A stretch of 64,000 bases of DNA from Bacillus sp. B15-48 (GCF_016879755.1 NZ_WOFU01000007.1:124001-188000); one strand, 5' to 3'; shown: positions 35,435 through 43,561, counted from the first letter of the stretch. Notes: generated from the letters alone by a model not told the origin. Program-made: numbers and translations.

Positions 35435-36562
35435 TTAACGTACCGCACAGCGGTTTGGACCAATTTCCATTTCACGTTGCTTTTCAACATCTGGTGCTAT
35501 TTTCCCCATATTTGTTTCACGAATTTCTTGATACGCATTTGGCTGCGGCGGTAAGTTTTCTGTCACGAGTTTTCTGAATTCATTTTCGTCTTCGATGTTT
35601 AAGCCATGGTTATGAGCAAATAAGTTACCTAGCTTCTCGGAAACACTTCCGTCCTCATTCAATTCCTCAATAATCATAAAGTGAGCTGGTAAAACAATTA
35701 GGTCTTCTGATAATTCTCGGTAACGTTGATAAAGTGTTTCTCTTAGGTCGCCAACCCAATCTTGTGCCAATCCAGCTAAATCCGGTCTTCCAATCGAATC
35801 AATAAACAAGATATCGCCTGAAAGTAAAAATTTCTCATCTACTACAAAAGAAGTCGAACCAATCGTATGTCCTGGAGAGTACAAAGAGTGAATATTCATT
35901 TCTGTTTCTCCAATCGTTACATTAATGCCGCCTTCTAACGGATGATATTTAAAGGTAACTTCCATTGCATCCTTTGGAGGAAGCCAATATGTGGCACCTG
36001 TCATTTCGGCAATTTTTCGACCTCCAGAAATATGGTCAGCATGTAAGTGTGTATCAAATACATGTCTGATGTTCACATTTTTACTAGTTGCGAAATCAAG
36101 AAAAACATCCGTCATCCGCGTTGCATCAATAACCGCAGCCTCTCCGTTTGAAAGAACCATGTATGAGAGACAGCCTTTTCCAATTCGGACGAACTGATAT
36201 AACTCTCCACCATTCTTTAAATCTCCTACTTTAACTGGCTCGAGATATTCACTCCATGCTTTCATTCCGCCTTCAAAATACGCTACAGTTCGGCCGGCTT
36301 CAACAAGCATCTCTGCCACCATCACGGACGATCCTTCTTTTGCACATACGACCAAAACCTCTTGATCAGTCGGAATTTTATCGAGAATCTCATCTACGCC
36401 ATCCAATAATTCAAAATATGGAATATTTAAATATTGAAAGTTCTTTCCTTCAATTTTCCAATCTTGGAAATCATTTTGATTACGTACGTCTAAAATAAAT
36501 AACTTTTCGTTATTAATAACCTTTTTCGTTACCTGTTTTGAATTCATCGCTTTTAGAGTCAC
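35435..36562 (-). CDS. Rhodanese-MBL fold protein (persulfide dioxygenase-like, YrkH-like)
   Basis: A 375-residue fusion: an N-terminal rhodanese domain (residues about 1-110, active Cys73 in VVCAKEGSS) and a metallo-beta-lactamase domain with [17 protein letters not shown] and later metal ligands in [10 protein letters not shown] and [14 protein letters not shown]. The MBL part belongs to the ETHE1/CstB-type group that oxidises persulfides to sulfite. A conserved-looking Cys lies four residues from the C-terminus. Start is GTG at 36562; a Met five codons later is possible. The operator-like motif at 36568-36581 overlaps the ribosome binding region. Confidence 0.88.
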   Translation of the reverse strand: MTLKAMNSKQVTKKVINNEKLFILDVRNQNDFQDWKIEGKNFQYLNIPYFELLDGVDEILDKIPTDQEVLVVCAKEGSSVMVAEMLVEAGRTVAYFEGGMKAWSEYLEPVKVGDLKNGGELYQFVRIGKGCLSYMVLSNGEAAVIDATRMTDVFLDFATSKNVNIRHVFDTHLHADHISGGRKIAEMTGATYWLPPKDAMEVTFKYHPLEGGINVTIGETEMNIHSLYSPGHTIGSTSFVVDEKFLLSGDILFIDSIGRPDLAGLAQDWVGDLRETLYQRYRELSEDLIVLPAHFMIIEELNEDGSVSEKLGNLFAHNHGLNIEDENEFRKLVTENLPPQPNAYQEIRETNMGKIAPDVEKQREMEIGPNRCAVR

Positions 36563-36567
36563 TTCAT

Positions 36568-36581
36568 TACCCCCATAGGTA
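36568..36581. promoter_or_regulatory. TACC-N6-GGTA motif before the rhodanese-MBL gene
   Basis: TACC (36568-36571), six bases, then GGTA (36578-36581), inside a longer near-palindrome TTACCCCCATAGGTATAA. The same pattern appears three times upstream of the first operon gene. The form matches operators of CsoR/CstR-family repressors. It overlaps the G-rich ribosome site of the gene starting at 36562. Confidence 0.5.
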
Positions 36582-36601
36582 TAATTTAGATTAAAAAAAA
36601 T

Positions 36602-36997
36602 TTAAAATGTGAGTGTTACTGCTGCATCTTTGGCAAACTCCAAGAATGTGACGGCGCCGCCTACTTCTATTCCATCAACAAATACTTCCTTATCCAGACC
36701 CATCACATCCATCGTCATTTGACAGCCAATTAATTTCACACCTAGATCTTGAGCCATTGTAACCATATCTGGAATGGCTGGAACATTCGCTTTTGCAAAC
36801 CCTTCGGCATAATGCTCTTTCCCTTCTGGCATTGAAAGCTGCTTGTTTGCTTCTTTATGAATCAAATTTAAACCTTCAAAAGTAAAGAAAATCACTACCT
36901 CTTGATCAGTTGCTGCCGCTGCAGTTGCAATATTAAACACCTTATATGCATCGAATAATCCACCATTACTTGCAATAATTGCTACCTTTTTACTCAT
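36602..36997 (-). CDS. DsrE family protein (YrkE-like)
   Basis: A 131-residue protein with the DsrE2 fold: KKVAIIASNGGLFDAYKVFN at the N-terminus, VVIFFTFEGLNLI, and the conserved Cys92 in KLIGCQMTMDVMGL. DsrE proteins pass sulfane sulfur between TusA-like carriers and rhodaneses. The start at 36997 (MSKKVAII) is preceded by GGAGG at seven bases; the Met two codons earlier is too close to that site. It lies between the TusA-rhodanese fusion and the rhodanese-MBL gene, in the same order of functions as the B. subtilis yrk operon. Confidence 0.88.
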   Translation of the reverse strand: MSKKVAIIASNGGLFDAYKVFNIATAAAATDQEVVIFFTFEGLNLIHKEANKQLSMPEGKEHYAEGFAKANVPAIPDMVTMAQDLGVKLIGCQMTMDVMGLDKEVFVDGIEVGGAVTFLEFAKDAAVTLTF

Positions 36998-37024
36998 GTT
37001 CATTCCTCCATTTTTCGAAAATTT

Positions 37025-37603
37025 TTATTTATGAAAAGTTGTCGTTTTTCCATTCCAGTCACTCATTCCTGGTACCACATTTGTTACATTTTTGAATCCA
37101 TTTTCAGCTAACTTCTGAGCAGCAAAATCGCTGCGACTTCCAGTGCGACATACGACGAAAATCTCTGCTTGTTTATCTAATTCATTAAATTGCTCTTCTA
37201 ATTTCCCTAAAGGAATACAAATGGCATTCGGTATATGATTAAATGCATATTCTGCTTCCTCTCGTACATCAAGGACAACGATGGATTCATTGGCATCAAG
37301 CTTTGCCTGAAGTTCTTCATTGGTTGCTACAACAGGATGCTTTTTCTCTGTTTTTATTTCATCATTCGTTGCCTTTCTTAAATAATGTTTAAGAACATTT
37401 TCATTTTCAATCGTTCCTAAATATTGATGGCCCGTACTTTCAGCCCAAGCTTTAATATCAGCCTTTGATCCTTTATCAGTAGCTTGAACTTCAATCACCT
37501 CACCAGCATTCAATTGATCCATCGCCTTTTTTGTTTTGACGATTGGCATCGGGCATGCTAAGCCTTTTGCATTTAAAATAAAATCTGTTTTTAATGTATC
37601 CAT
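37025..37603 (-). CDS. TusA-rhodanese fusion sulfurtransferase (YrkF-like)
   Basis: A 192-residue protein with a TusA domain (residues 1-75, Cys17 in GLACPMPIVKTKKA) fused to a rhodanese domain (about 90-190, Cys152 in IFVVCRTGSRSD). Both sulfur-carrying cysteines are intact, so sulfur may be relayed within the molecule. First gene of the operon. The start at 37603 has GGGAGG six bases upstream; an in-frame Met at 37621 lies within the operator-like region and is less likely. Three TACC-N6-GGTA motifs lie within 185 bp upstream. Confidence 0.9.
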   Translation of the reverse strand: MDTLKTDFILNAKGLACPMPIVKTKKAMDQLNAGEVIEVQATDKGSKADIKAWAESTGHQYLGTIENENVLKHYLRKATNDEIKTEKKHPVVATNEELQAKLDANESIVVLDVREEAEYAFNHIPNAICIPLGKLEEQFNELDKQAEIFVVCRTGSRSDFAAQKLAENGFKNVTNVVPGMSDWNGKTTTFHK

Positions 37604-37615
37604 CTCAATCCTCCC

Positions 37616-37787
37616 TACCACACGGGGTATTTTTTGGTTTGTATTTTAATACTATTACCGCTATGGGTATAACATTAACCGAAAATAAAAAGGGTGTCAA
37701 CATAAGAGCACTTTCTTTTTTAACCTTTCATGTTTGTTTTTTCTGTGTTATCTTCTTACAAGTTTATAATATACCCTAATAGGTATA
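37616..37787 (-). promoter_or_regulatory. Upstream region of the sulfur operon with three TACC-N6-GGTA motifs
   Basis: TACC-N6-GGTA occurs at 37616-37629, 37656-37669 and 37772-37785; the last is part of a perfect palindrome TATACC-N6-GGTATA. A fourth copy precedes the rhodanese-MBL gene. CsoR/CstR-type repressors, which sense persulfides in related operons (for example CstR, or YrkD in B. subtilis), bind sites of this form. No such regulator gene is in the window, so it would act in trans. An A/T-rich promoter presumably lies among the sites. Confidence 0.5.
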
Positions 37788-37996
37788 TCGTCAACGTATT
37801 AACACTAAAATCAAAATGAAATAGGACTAGTTTCAATACACCATTAGAATGAAAAAACACTTGTTGTGCAATACATCAAAAGTTTTATCAGAAAACGGGG
37901 CCACCGTTAATCGAGTTGGATTGCCACCTGAATGCACAGGGGTCTAATTCGGATGATACAAGTGATGGTTTATTTGGCATAAACGATCACCCCTAA

Positions 37997-38464
37997 AAAC
38001 TTCATATTTTAGGTGAATGGTATCGGAAACCAAGTGAAAATTTTAATCGGATGACAAAAGTACCTGAAGAACTCGCACAAATGTTAATACAAAAGACAGT
38101 AATCTCCGAGGCACCAATCGAGAAACGCTATGCAATTTATTTATATTGTCGTCAGCAAGGGAATTGGCTGCAATATGCAACCGAATTTCAATCGATTATG
38201 GACGCTCCGAAACTTCATAAGTTCTGCCCGATTAAGAATGTAACATCAGAATACCCAGCAACCTTACTTTTACATGGCGATGATGATGAAGATGTACCTT
38301 ATGAGGAATCCGTGGAGATGAAGAGAAAATTGGATTCAAATGGCGTTTATAATAAACTTATAACCATCCCAGGTGGAAAACACTCTTTTGATCAAAATAT
38401 GGAAATTCCAATCGTTAACGATGCTTTTAAGGAGGTGATTGAGTTTCTGAAAAGGAAGTTATAA
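37997..38464 (+). pseudogene. Remnant of an alpha/beta hydrolase (S9-type esterase), C-terminal part
   Basis: An open frame of 155 codons whose first Met is at 38051, with no ribosome site. It encodes the C-terminal portion of a serine hydrolase: GEWYRKPS, YLYCRQQGNWLQYATEF, YPATLLLHGDDDEDVPYEESVEM (catalytic Asp region) and IPGGKHSFDQN (catalytic His region). The nucleophile-elbow GxSxG and the whole N-terminal half are missing. The same frame continues upstream of a TAA stop at 37994 for about 40 more codons (with SNSDDTSDGLFGINDHP), which may be further remnant sequence. It is best read as a decayed gene. Confidence 0.7.
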
Positions 38465-38945
38465 AAACAACATTTCGACTATTGAAATTGCAATGAATAA
38501 ATTACCGAGTGAGTAAAAGGATAACCTTTAATTACCCTTGGGTTGAGGCAACTATAGAAAAAGTCAGAAGTTGTTTTAGTGGTCGAGTGCCCTAGTAAAC
38601 TTGTGGAGAAAGTAGAAGAGGTGCTTTGGGAACATCTAGCATTGGGAGTTGCTAAAGTTGGTGAATGATTTTTTCTATGCATAATCATTAAACTCCCAAT
38701 CACCCTAAGTTTTAAGAAAAAGGATAGAATTGCGCGCAGCTCATAATCTAAATATGATAATGACTTCAGGGACTTCGTAATACGCTTCTATATGAAATTA
38801 AACCAGTTCCCATTGTGGGGACTGGTTTTTGTTGTAGATTTAGTATAAACTATAAACTCCACTGCACTTATTAAAACCCTTGGTAACGGGGCAAATTAAA
38901 CGAAACTGGAATAGAAATAAGTCTTGCTTGATAGGCTTTTTTTTA
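38465..38945. other. 480-bp region with no intact gene
   Basis: No supportable gene. A plus-strand frame of about 35 codons ending at about 38669 (containing VVLVVECPSKLVEKVEEVLW) looks protein-like but has no start or ribosome site, so it may be another gene fragment next to the decayed hydrolase. A terminator-like hairpin lies at 38800-38832. Confidence 0.4.
38800..38832 (+). terminator. Hairpin with T-run
   Basis: AACCAGTTCCC and GGGGACTGGTT pair around ATTGT, followed by TTTTGTTGT on the plus strand. It may once have served the decayed genes upstream. Confidence 0.6.
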
Positions 38946-39188
38946 TTAACTATTACTAATTTTCTTCTCCGCAATTAAATCTTCTAATCGTTCTTTCTGA
39001 GCGATTAAATCTTCTAGTGCTAGTTCCTGTCTTGGTGCTGGTTGTAGTGATTGCAAAGTAGTTGCCATTGGGTTATTTTGAATCAACTGGGATAATTGCC
39101 CTTGATTTTGTTCATAAATGCGATACCCTACTGCTCCAACTACAGTTCCTGATACAAACCCCATTAAGAAATCTTTATTCATAATCAT
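38946..39188 (-). CDS. Small single-span membrane protein, last gene of the PGRxRL/ATPase operon
   Basis: An 80-residue protein with a glycine-rich membrane segment near the N-terminus (DFLMGFVSGTVVGAVGYRIY), followed by a Gln/Pro-rich stretch and a charged helix with two near-repeats (LEDLIAQKER and LEDLIAEKK). The start at 39188 is eight bases after GGAGG; the in-frame Met at 39203 overlaps that site. It lies 22 bp after the upstream gene and shares its direction, so it is probably part of the ATPase operon. I do not recognise the family; it loosely recalls short YtxH-like proteins. Confidence 0.7.
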   Translation of the reverse strand: MIMNKDFLMGFVSGTVVGAVGYRIYEQNQGQLSQLIQNNPMATTLQSLQPAPRQELALEDLIAQKERLEDLIAEKKISNS

Positions 39189-39210
39189 ATATAATTCCTC
39201 CATTCATTTT

Positions 39211-39786
39211 TTAAGCTAGCATTTTGCTTTTACTGGCATCATTTAAAAGTTCGATTACATTAACTCCCCATGTCACTAAGGCAACATGTAGAATATTACT
39301 AGATCCGATTGAAAGCATACTGACAATCCCAGTTATCACATCCGGATGACCTAGTTTATTTTCCCCATGTGAAAGAACGGTGTAAGCTGTTGAAATGACA
39401 GCGGCATAATCTAAAATCCCTGGTACTTTCCCCGATGTTTTATTAAGATAGGCAAGCAATAGGATAAACCCTGTTAGAATCGATCTAAAAAAATCTTTTC
39501 GAAGTTTTGGTTTAAAATTGAACATTATATAATCCAATGTATTTAATTTTGAATGTTTAAAAAATAGGTTAACAAAACGTACAATTATATTTTTCCCAAT
39601 CTTTTCATGATTATATGAAATGACCATTGACTGAATGATTGGTTCAATCCGCACATCATGAATACCTTTAATAGAAGAAAACATCTGCTTAATTTGGTCA
39701 AAGTCTTTTTTCTCATTTAATGCAGGTATAATTAAGCGGAGTCGACCAGGTATGTCGTGGACAACGGTGGCGACGGATTGTTCCAT
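39211..39786 (-). CDS. PGRxRL (HMA-like) domain membrane protein
   Basis: A 191-residue protein. The first 75 residues form a ferredoxin-like HMA-type domain with the motif HDIPGRLRLIIP in place of the metal-binding CxxC, and IHDVRIEPIIQSMVISYN as its second half. Then follow two to three membrane helices (about 95-180). The start at 39786 has GAGGAG upstream and overlaps the ATPase gene by 55 bp, which is needed to keep the PGRLRL motif. It is the fourth of five genes in an operon whose members share the motif. Function unknown. Confidence 0.75.
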   Translation of the reverse strand: MEQSVATVVHDIPGRLRLIIPALNEKKDFDQIKQMFSSIKGIHDVRIEPIIQSMVISYNHEKIGKNIIVRFVNLFFKHSKLNTLDYIMFNFKPKLRKDFFRSILTGFILLLAYLNKTSGKVPGILDYAAVISTAYTVLSHGENKLGHPDVITGIVSMLSIGSSNILHVALVTWGVNVIELLNDASKSKMLA

Positions 39787-41864
39787 TTTATTCGCTCCTC
39801 TTTAAAGAGTATTTTCATACTATTTAACACGACACCAATTGTAGCAGCATTATGAATAGCCGCACTTATAATTGGGGCGATCGTTCCAAATGCTCCTAAA
39901 ATAATAGCTGCACTATTCACTGCAATCGTAATGATAAAATTTTGTTTTACTGTGTTCATTGTGCTTTTCGATAGTTTGATCACATCTGTAATGATAATTG
40001 GATTGTCTGAGGTTATGACGACATCACTCACTTCGACTGCAATATCTGTACGTTTGCCCCCCATTGTTACACCTACATCTGCATATGTTAGAGCTGGTGC
40101 ATCATTGATACCGTCACCCACCATCATGACGGTATTTCCTAATGCTTTATAACTCTGTACATACTCTAATTTATGTTGAGGAAGGACTTCGGCATGATAA
40201 GCATCTAAGTGCAACTGTTGATATACATCTTTTGCGACATCTTCCTTATCCCCAGTAATCATGACAACTTCATCTATTCCCTCGTGTCGAAGTTGATTGA
40301 TTGTTCTCTTCATTCCATCTCTTATCGTATCCTCTAGCACGATAACACCAGCAACTTTGCCATCTAGCGCAACATATACCGTATTACCCTTTACCGCTAA
40401 CTTATCAATGAACTTCAAGCCTCTTGCTTGCACTTTTTCATCTAATAACAACTTCTTATTCCCAATCAGCACTGTTCTGTCAGCTACTTTGGCCTTTACA
40501 CCATGCCCTACAATTTGTTCCATATGGTCGTGATCATGCTCTGGAAGTTCAAGCCTCCATTCCTTAGCTAATTTAACAATTGCTTCTGCTATTGGATGAG
40601 AAGAATGCTCTTCTGCTGAAGCTACATATTTCAAAATTTCTCTTTCAGTAAAGCCATTAAAAGGAATAACTTGCTTTACAACCGGTTTTCCAATCGTAAT
40701 CGTTCCTGTTTTATCTAGAATAGCAGTATCAATTTTTGATAGTTTCTCTAAATATTCACCGCCTTTAATAAGGGCTCCGCCTCTCGCAGCCTTGCCAATG
40801 GAAGCCGATATTGCTGTGGCTGTTGATAGTTTTATCCCGCATACAAAATCAATGACCAGCATGTTTAATACACGGTCCCATCGTTTTGTCACTATATATA
40901 TGAAACCTGCTAGTAAAAATGATAAAGGTACAAGTCGTTCCGATAATTGGTCAGCATATGATTGAATTGGCGCTTTTTTCTCTTGTGTTCCTTCAATGAG
41001 GGAAACAATTCGTGAAACGGCTGTTTGATCTCCGACATTTTCAACCTTTATGCATAAATTCCCTGATTTCACAATCGTTCCTGCATACACTTTTTGATTG
41101 AACGAAACATCTTTAGGCATGTATTCTCCTGTCATACAGGATTCATCTACATTTGCCCAACCTCTTACAACCGTGCCATCAACCGATATCTTATCCCCTT
41201 CAAATACAGCGATGTAATCCCCTTTTTGAACTTCTTTAATAGAAACTTTCTTCTCTTCTCCGTTACTGTCTACCCTCCACACATAGGAAACATCAAGTTT
41301 CATCATATCTCTAACATAATTTCTTGTTTTATTTGCTGTAATTTCAGTAATAATTTCACTTAAAGTAGACATAAATAAAATGACCAAGGCCGATCGGGGA
41401 CTACCTTTAAGTATCGAGGCAAAAATGGCGGTTGTACTTAAAGTGTCTGCGTTCGGCTTTTTCGTTTGGATAAGTCCTTTTGTTCCATTTACAATCATGC
41501 CCCGAGAGGCTATTAATGCGGCAATTGCACCTGGGCGTAAAAGCTGTTTAAAACCAAGCAAGCCTTTTGCTGGAAAAACGAAATCAATGAACATTGCTGC
41601 GATACTCATCGTAAGTTCTTGTTTAAAATTCGTTTCTCTCTCTTGTTTGGACATTTCTTTCGGGTAAACGACATGGGCCAACTGCTCAGCCGAAATGGAG
41701 GGATCATGGTGAATTAAAACAGACTGCGTTTCTTTTGTATAGAGAGCTGAATAAACGCCTAGTATAGAACGGTAAAGCGCTTCTATCATCCCTGCGTGAT
41801 TATTGCATTTTAACTGAAGTCGAGTTCTTCCAGGTATGCAATGTAAAATACGAGCCTTATACAA
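39732..41864 (-). CDS. P-type ATPase with N-terminal PGRxRL domain and no CPC motif
   Basis: A 710-residue P1B-like ATPase. It begins with an HMA-type domain bearing CIPGRTRLQLK, then membrane helices, an actuator domain with ESCMTGEYMP (TGE at 245-247), phosphorylation site DKTGTIT (Asp384), the HP motif in EEHSSHPIAEAI and GDGINDAPALTYADVGV. All catalytic motifs are present. The metal-site helix that usually reads CPC or SPC reads DFVCGIKLSTATAIS (Cys342-Gly-Ile-Lys345). The start is a TTG at 41864, one base after the preceding stop and following GGAGGGGGG. Ion specificity is unknown. Confidence 0.85.
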   Translation of the reverse strand: MYKARILHCIPGRTRLQLKCNNHAGMIEALYRSILGVYSALYTKETQSVLIHHDPSISAEQLAHVVYPKEMSKQERETNFKQELTMSIAAMFIDFVFPAKGLLGFKQLLRPGAIAALIASRGMIVNGTKGLIQTKKPNADTLSTTAIFASILKGSPRSALVILFMSTLSEIITEITANKTRNYVRDMMKLDVSYVWRVDSNGEEKKVSIKEVQKGDYIAVFEGDKISVDGTVVRGWANVDESCMTGEYMPKDVSFNQKVYAGTIVKSGNLCIKVENVGDQTAVSRIVSLIEGTQEKKAPIQSYADQLSERLVPLSFLLAGFIYIVTKRWDRVLNMLVIDFVCGIKLSTATAISASIGKAARGGALIKGGEYLEKLSKIDTAILDKTGTITIGKPVVKQVIPFNGFTEREILKYVASAEEHSSHPIAEAIVKLAKEWRLELPEHDHDHMEQIVGHGVKAKVADRTVLIGNKKLLLDEKVQARGLKFIDKLAVKGNTVYVALDGKVAGVIVLEDTIRDGMKRTINQLRHEGIDEVVMITGDKEDVAKDVYQQLHLDAYHAEVLPQHKLEYVQSYKALGNTVMMVGDGINDAPALTYADVGVTMGGKRTDIAVEVSDVVITSDNPIIITDVIKLSKSTMNTVKQNFIITIAVNSAAIILGAFGTIAPIISAAIHNAATIGVVLNSMKILFKEERIKWNNPSPPLSTTYLVDSA

Positions 41865-42392
41865 CTATCTTCCCCCCTCCTTTTTAATCATCGTGTATGC
41901 CCAATAAAGCAAACTACTAGCAAATGCTGGATTTTTTGTAAAACCGGTAGCGCCTTTAAATAATAACCAAATAATAAGGATCGAATCTATATCAGCAATA
42001 CCACCAGATTGTTTTTTTATGACTTGATCAACAGAGTTTACCCCGTTTTTCATTGTTTTCATCATTTTAGAATCAATGTTTGGATAATTTTCAATCGACG
42101 TATTTACAGCTAATTGCACAATTTCGTTAAATTGTTCAGGTGTCAGGTGTTGAGCATTAAATTCTAATAATAGACTCCCGGTAATACCTGATGCGGCAAC
42201 ATTTTTTACGATAGGAAGAGCTGAGAACTTTTCTTCTAATGCCGTTGCGATTAGATTTTCTTTCCAATGGTTACTTTGTAATCTTACGCGACCTGGCATT
42301 GCATGTAGTACTTGAACTTTTTGGTCTTTCAATTTTTTCATTATCGTCGGAGCAAAAAAAGACGCTCCTAAGCCAATTAAGGTCTGTATCAT
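41865..42392 (-). CDS. PGRxRL (HMA-like) domain protein with C-terminal membrane segment
   Basis: A 175-residue protein: a short N-terminal hydrophobic segment, an HMA-type domain with HAMPGRVRLQSNHW (about residues 34-47) and GITGSLLLEFN as its later strand, a polar linker, and a C-terminal hydrophobic helix (about 135-165). It overlaps the upstream gene by four bases (ATGA) and ends one base before the ATPase start, so the three are translationally coupled. There is no CxxC metal site. It is probably a membrane-associated partner of the ATPase; family function unknown. Confidence 0.72.
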   Translation of the reverse strand: MIQTLIGLGASFFAPTIMKKLKDQKVQVLHAMPGRVRLQSNHWKENLIATALEEKFSALPIVKNVAASGITGSLLLEFNAQHLTPEQFNEIVQLAVNTSIENYPNIDSKMMKTMKNGVNSVDQVIKKQSGGIADIDSILIIWLLFKGATGFTKNPAFASSLLYWAYTMIKKEGGR

Positions 42393-42718
42393 TTTCTAGT
42401 CACTTCTCTCGTAATCCTGTCATTATGTACTCGTTGAACAATCTGAATCCATGTCTCAATTTGCTCTTCGCTAACTAGAGAGGAGTTATCAAATTCGACT
42501 AAGACCGTACCCGTTTCTGATGTGTGTTTTACTGATTGAATTCGATCCTCTTCATTGAGGATCGGCAGCAACTCTTTCACGATTTTCGAGTCTCCTGCCC
42601 AATACGGACAAGCTAATCGAATTCTGCCAGGAATATAATGCATCACCTTTATTTGATAACGGGATAACATTTTTTCAATTCGCTTAAGAAAAATGACTTG
42701 CTTTACTTTTGTCAGCAT
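42389..42718 (-). CDS. PGRxRL (HMA-like) domain protein, first gene of the ATPase operon
   Basis: A 109-residue soluble protein made almost entirely of one HMA-type domain: MHYIPGRIRLACPYW (about residues 26-40) and TSETGTVLVEFDNSSL (about 65-80). The usual metal-binding CxxC is absent; one Cys follows the motif. AAGGAG lies six bases before the ATG. Upstream is a tandem 11-bp repeat (42757-42778) in the probable promoter region. It would be the cytosolic member of a set of four PGRxRL proteins. Confidence 0.75.
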   Translation of the reverse strand: MLTKVKQVIFLKRIEKMLSRYQIKVMHYIPGRIRLACPYWAGDSKIVKELLPILNEEDRIQSVKHTSETGTVLVEFDNSSLVSEEQIETWIQIVQRVHNDRITREVTRK

Positions 42719-43178
42719 ATCAAACTCCTTTTATATGACCCTATTTAACTTATTTTAATTTACAAATAATTTACAAATTACTACAATTTTACAATTGTGG
42801 AACTTTAATGTAAAGAGAAAAATTGTTGCCTTTAGTATGAACGGGGTCAAAGTCCATCCCTCATCTTTTATACTCATTTCTTCACTGGCCTCCAATAACA
42901 TATTCACACTTTTAGTGTATTATTAAACAAATGGTCCACAAAACTAAAAAAAGCATGTTTAAAAAATGGCTTCTTTATTGTGTTAGTCATTCTGATTGTT
43001 TAAATAAAAAGTATTACTATCACGCCGATTGAAATCTCCGTAGGAATAAAGGTAAAATAACATTAATATGTAAATTTGATAAAATTTATTCACTTTGCAT
43101 TTTATTAGTACAAATAGATAATAATAGTATAATTAACTTAAATAGTTTATATTTAACTTTTATAGAGGTGGTTTTAAA
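42719..43178. other. 460-bp divergent intergenic region between ATPase operon and HPr-like gene
   Basis: No gene is supportable here. Two perfect tandem copies of AATTTACAAAT occupy 42757-42778, about 40-60 bp before the ATPase-operon start, followed by a related ACAATTTTACAATTGT at 42783-42798. The plus-strand promoter of the HPr-like gene lies near the right end. The middle is A/T-rich with no other clear signal. Confidence 0.5.
43105..43133 (+). promoter_or_regulatory. Probable promoter of HPr-like gene
   Basis: TTAGTA (43105-43110) and a perfect TATAAT (43128-43133) are separated by 17 bp, 46 bp before the ATG at 43179. Confidence 0.5.
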
Positions 43179-43478
43179 ATGGATTTTAATAAACGAGCGT
43201 CAGATGCAATGAAATTAGCTAGTGCAATGCAAGGTGGTTCAGTTAATGTAAAAGAAATGTCTTCTATTGCAAATACTGCAAGCAAATTTAAATCTAGTAT
43301 TGTGTTGCACGCAGAAAACAAAACAATTGATGTGAAAAGTTTTCTTGGACTAAGTGTATCCTTAATGTCTGATCAAACTCATTACAAATTGGAGATTCAT
43401 GGAGATGACGAAGAAGAAGCAAAAGAAGTAATGAAAAATGCTTTTAAAGACTTTGGAATTCATGTAGAACTAATTTAG
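43179..43478 (+). CDS. HPr-like protein lacking the phosphorylatable His15
   Basis: A 99-residue protein that aligns with HPr from its second helix onward: SIANTASKFKSSIVL..NKTIDVKSFLGLSVSL.. and a C-terminal GDDEEEAKEVMKNAF helix. The HPr loop with the catalytic His (GLHARPA) is replaced by VNVKEMSS, so it cannot carry phosphate for sugar transport. The regulatory Ser (Ser46 of HPr) appears kept as Ser54 in VKSFLG. Like Crh, it may be regulatory only. It is transcribed divergently from the PGRxRL/ATPase operon. GAGGTGG precedes the ATG. Confidence 0.75.
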   Translation: MDFNKRASDAMKLASAMQGGSVNVKEMSSIANTASKFKSSIVLHAENKTIDVKSFLGLSVSLMSDQTHYKLEIHGDDEEEAKEVMKNAFKDFGIHVELI

Positions 43479-43491
43479 TCTGTAGCTTAAT

Positions 43492-43530
43492 TAAAATGGA
43501 AAGGAGTTCGTTCTCCTTTCCATTTTTTTG
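43492..43530. terminator. Bidirectional terminator between HPr-like gene and rlmCD
   Basis: AAATGGAAAGGAG and CTCCTTTCCATTT pair around TTCGTT, followed by TTTTTTG on the plus strand and an A-tract upstream. It serves the plus-strand gene and may also serve the convergent minus-strand gene. Confidence 0.85.
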
Positions 43531-43561
43531 TATTTTTGAATCTATTGTGGGACTTGTTACT

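Noticed and set aside
37594-37779. 61-aa plus-strand ORF over the sulfur-operon promoter
   Set aside because: It overlaps the yrkF-like start and the TACC-N6-GGTA sites, and it lacks a ribosome site.
39931-40533. 73-aa and 78-aa plus-strand ORFs
   Set aside because: Antisense to the P-type ATPase catalytic domain, with no ribosome site or family similarity.
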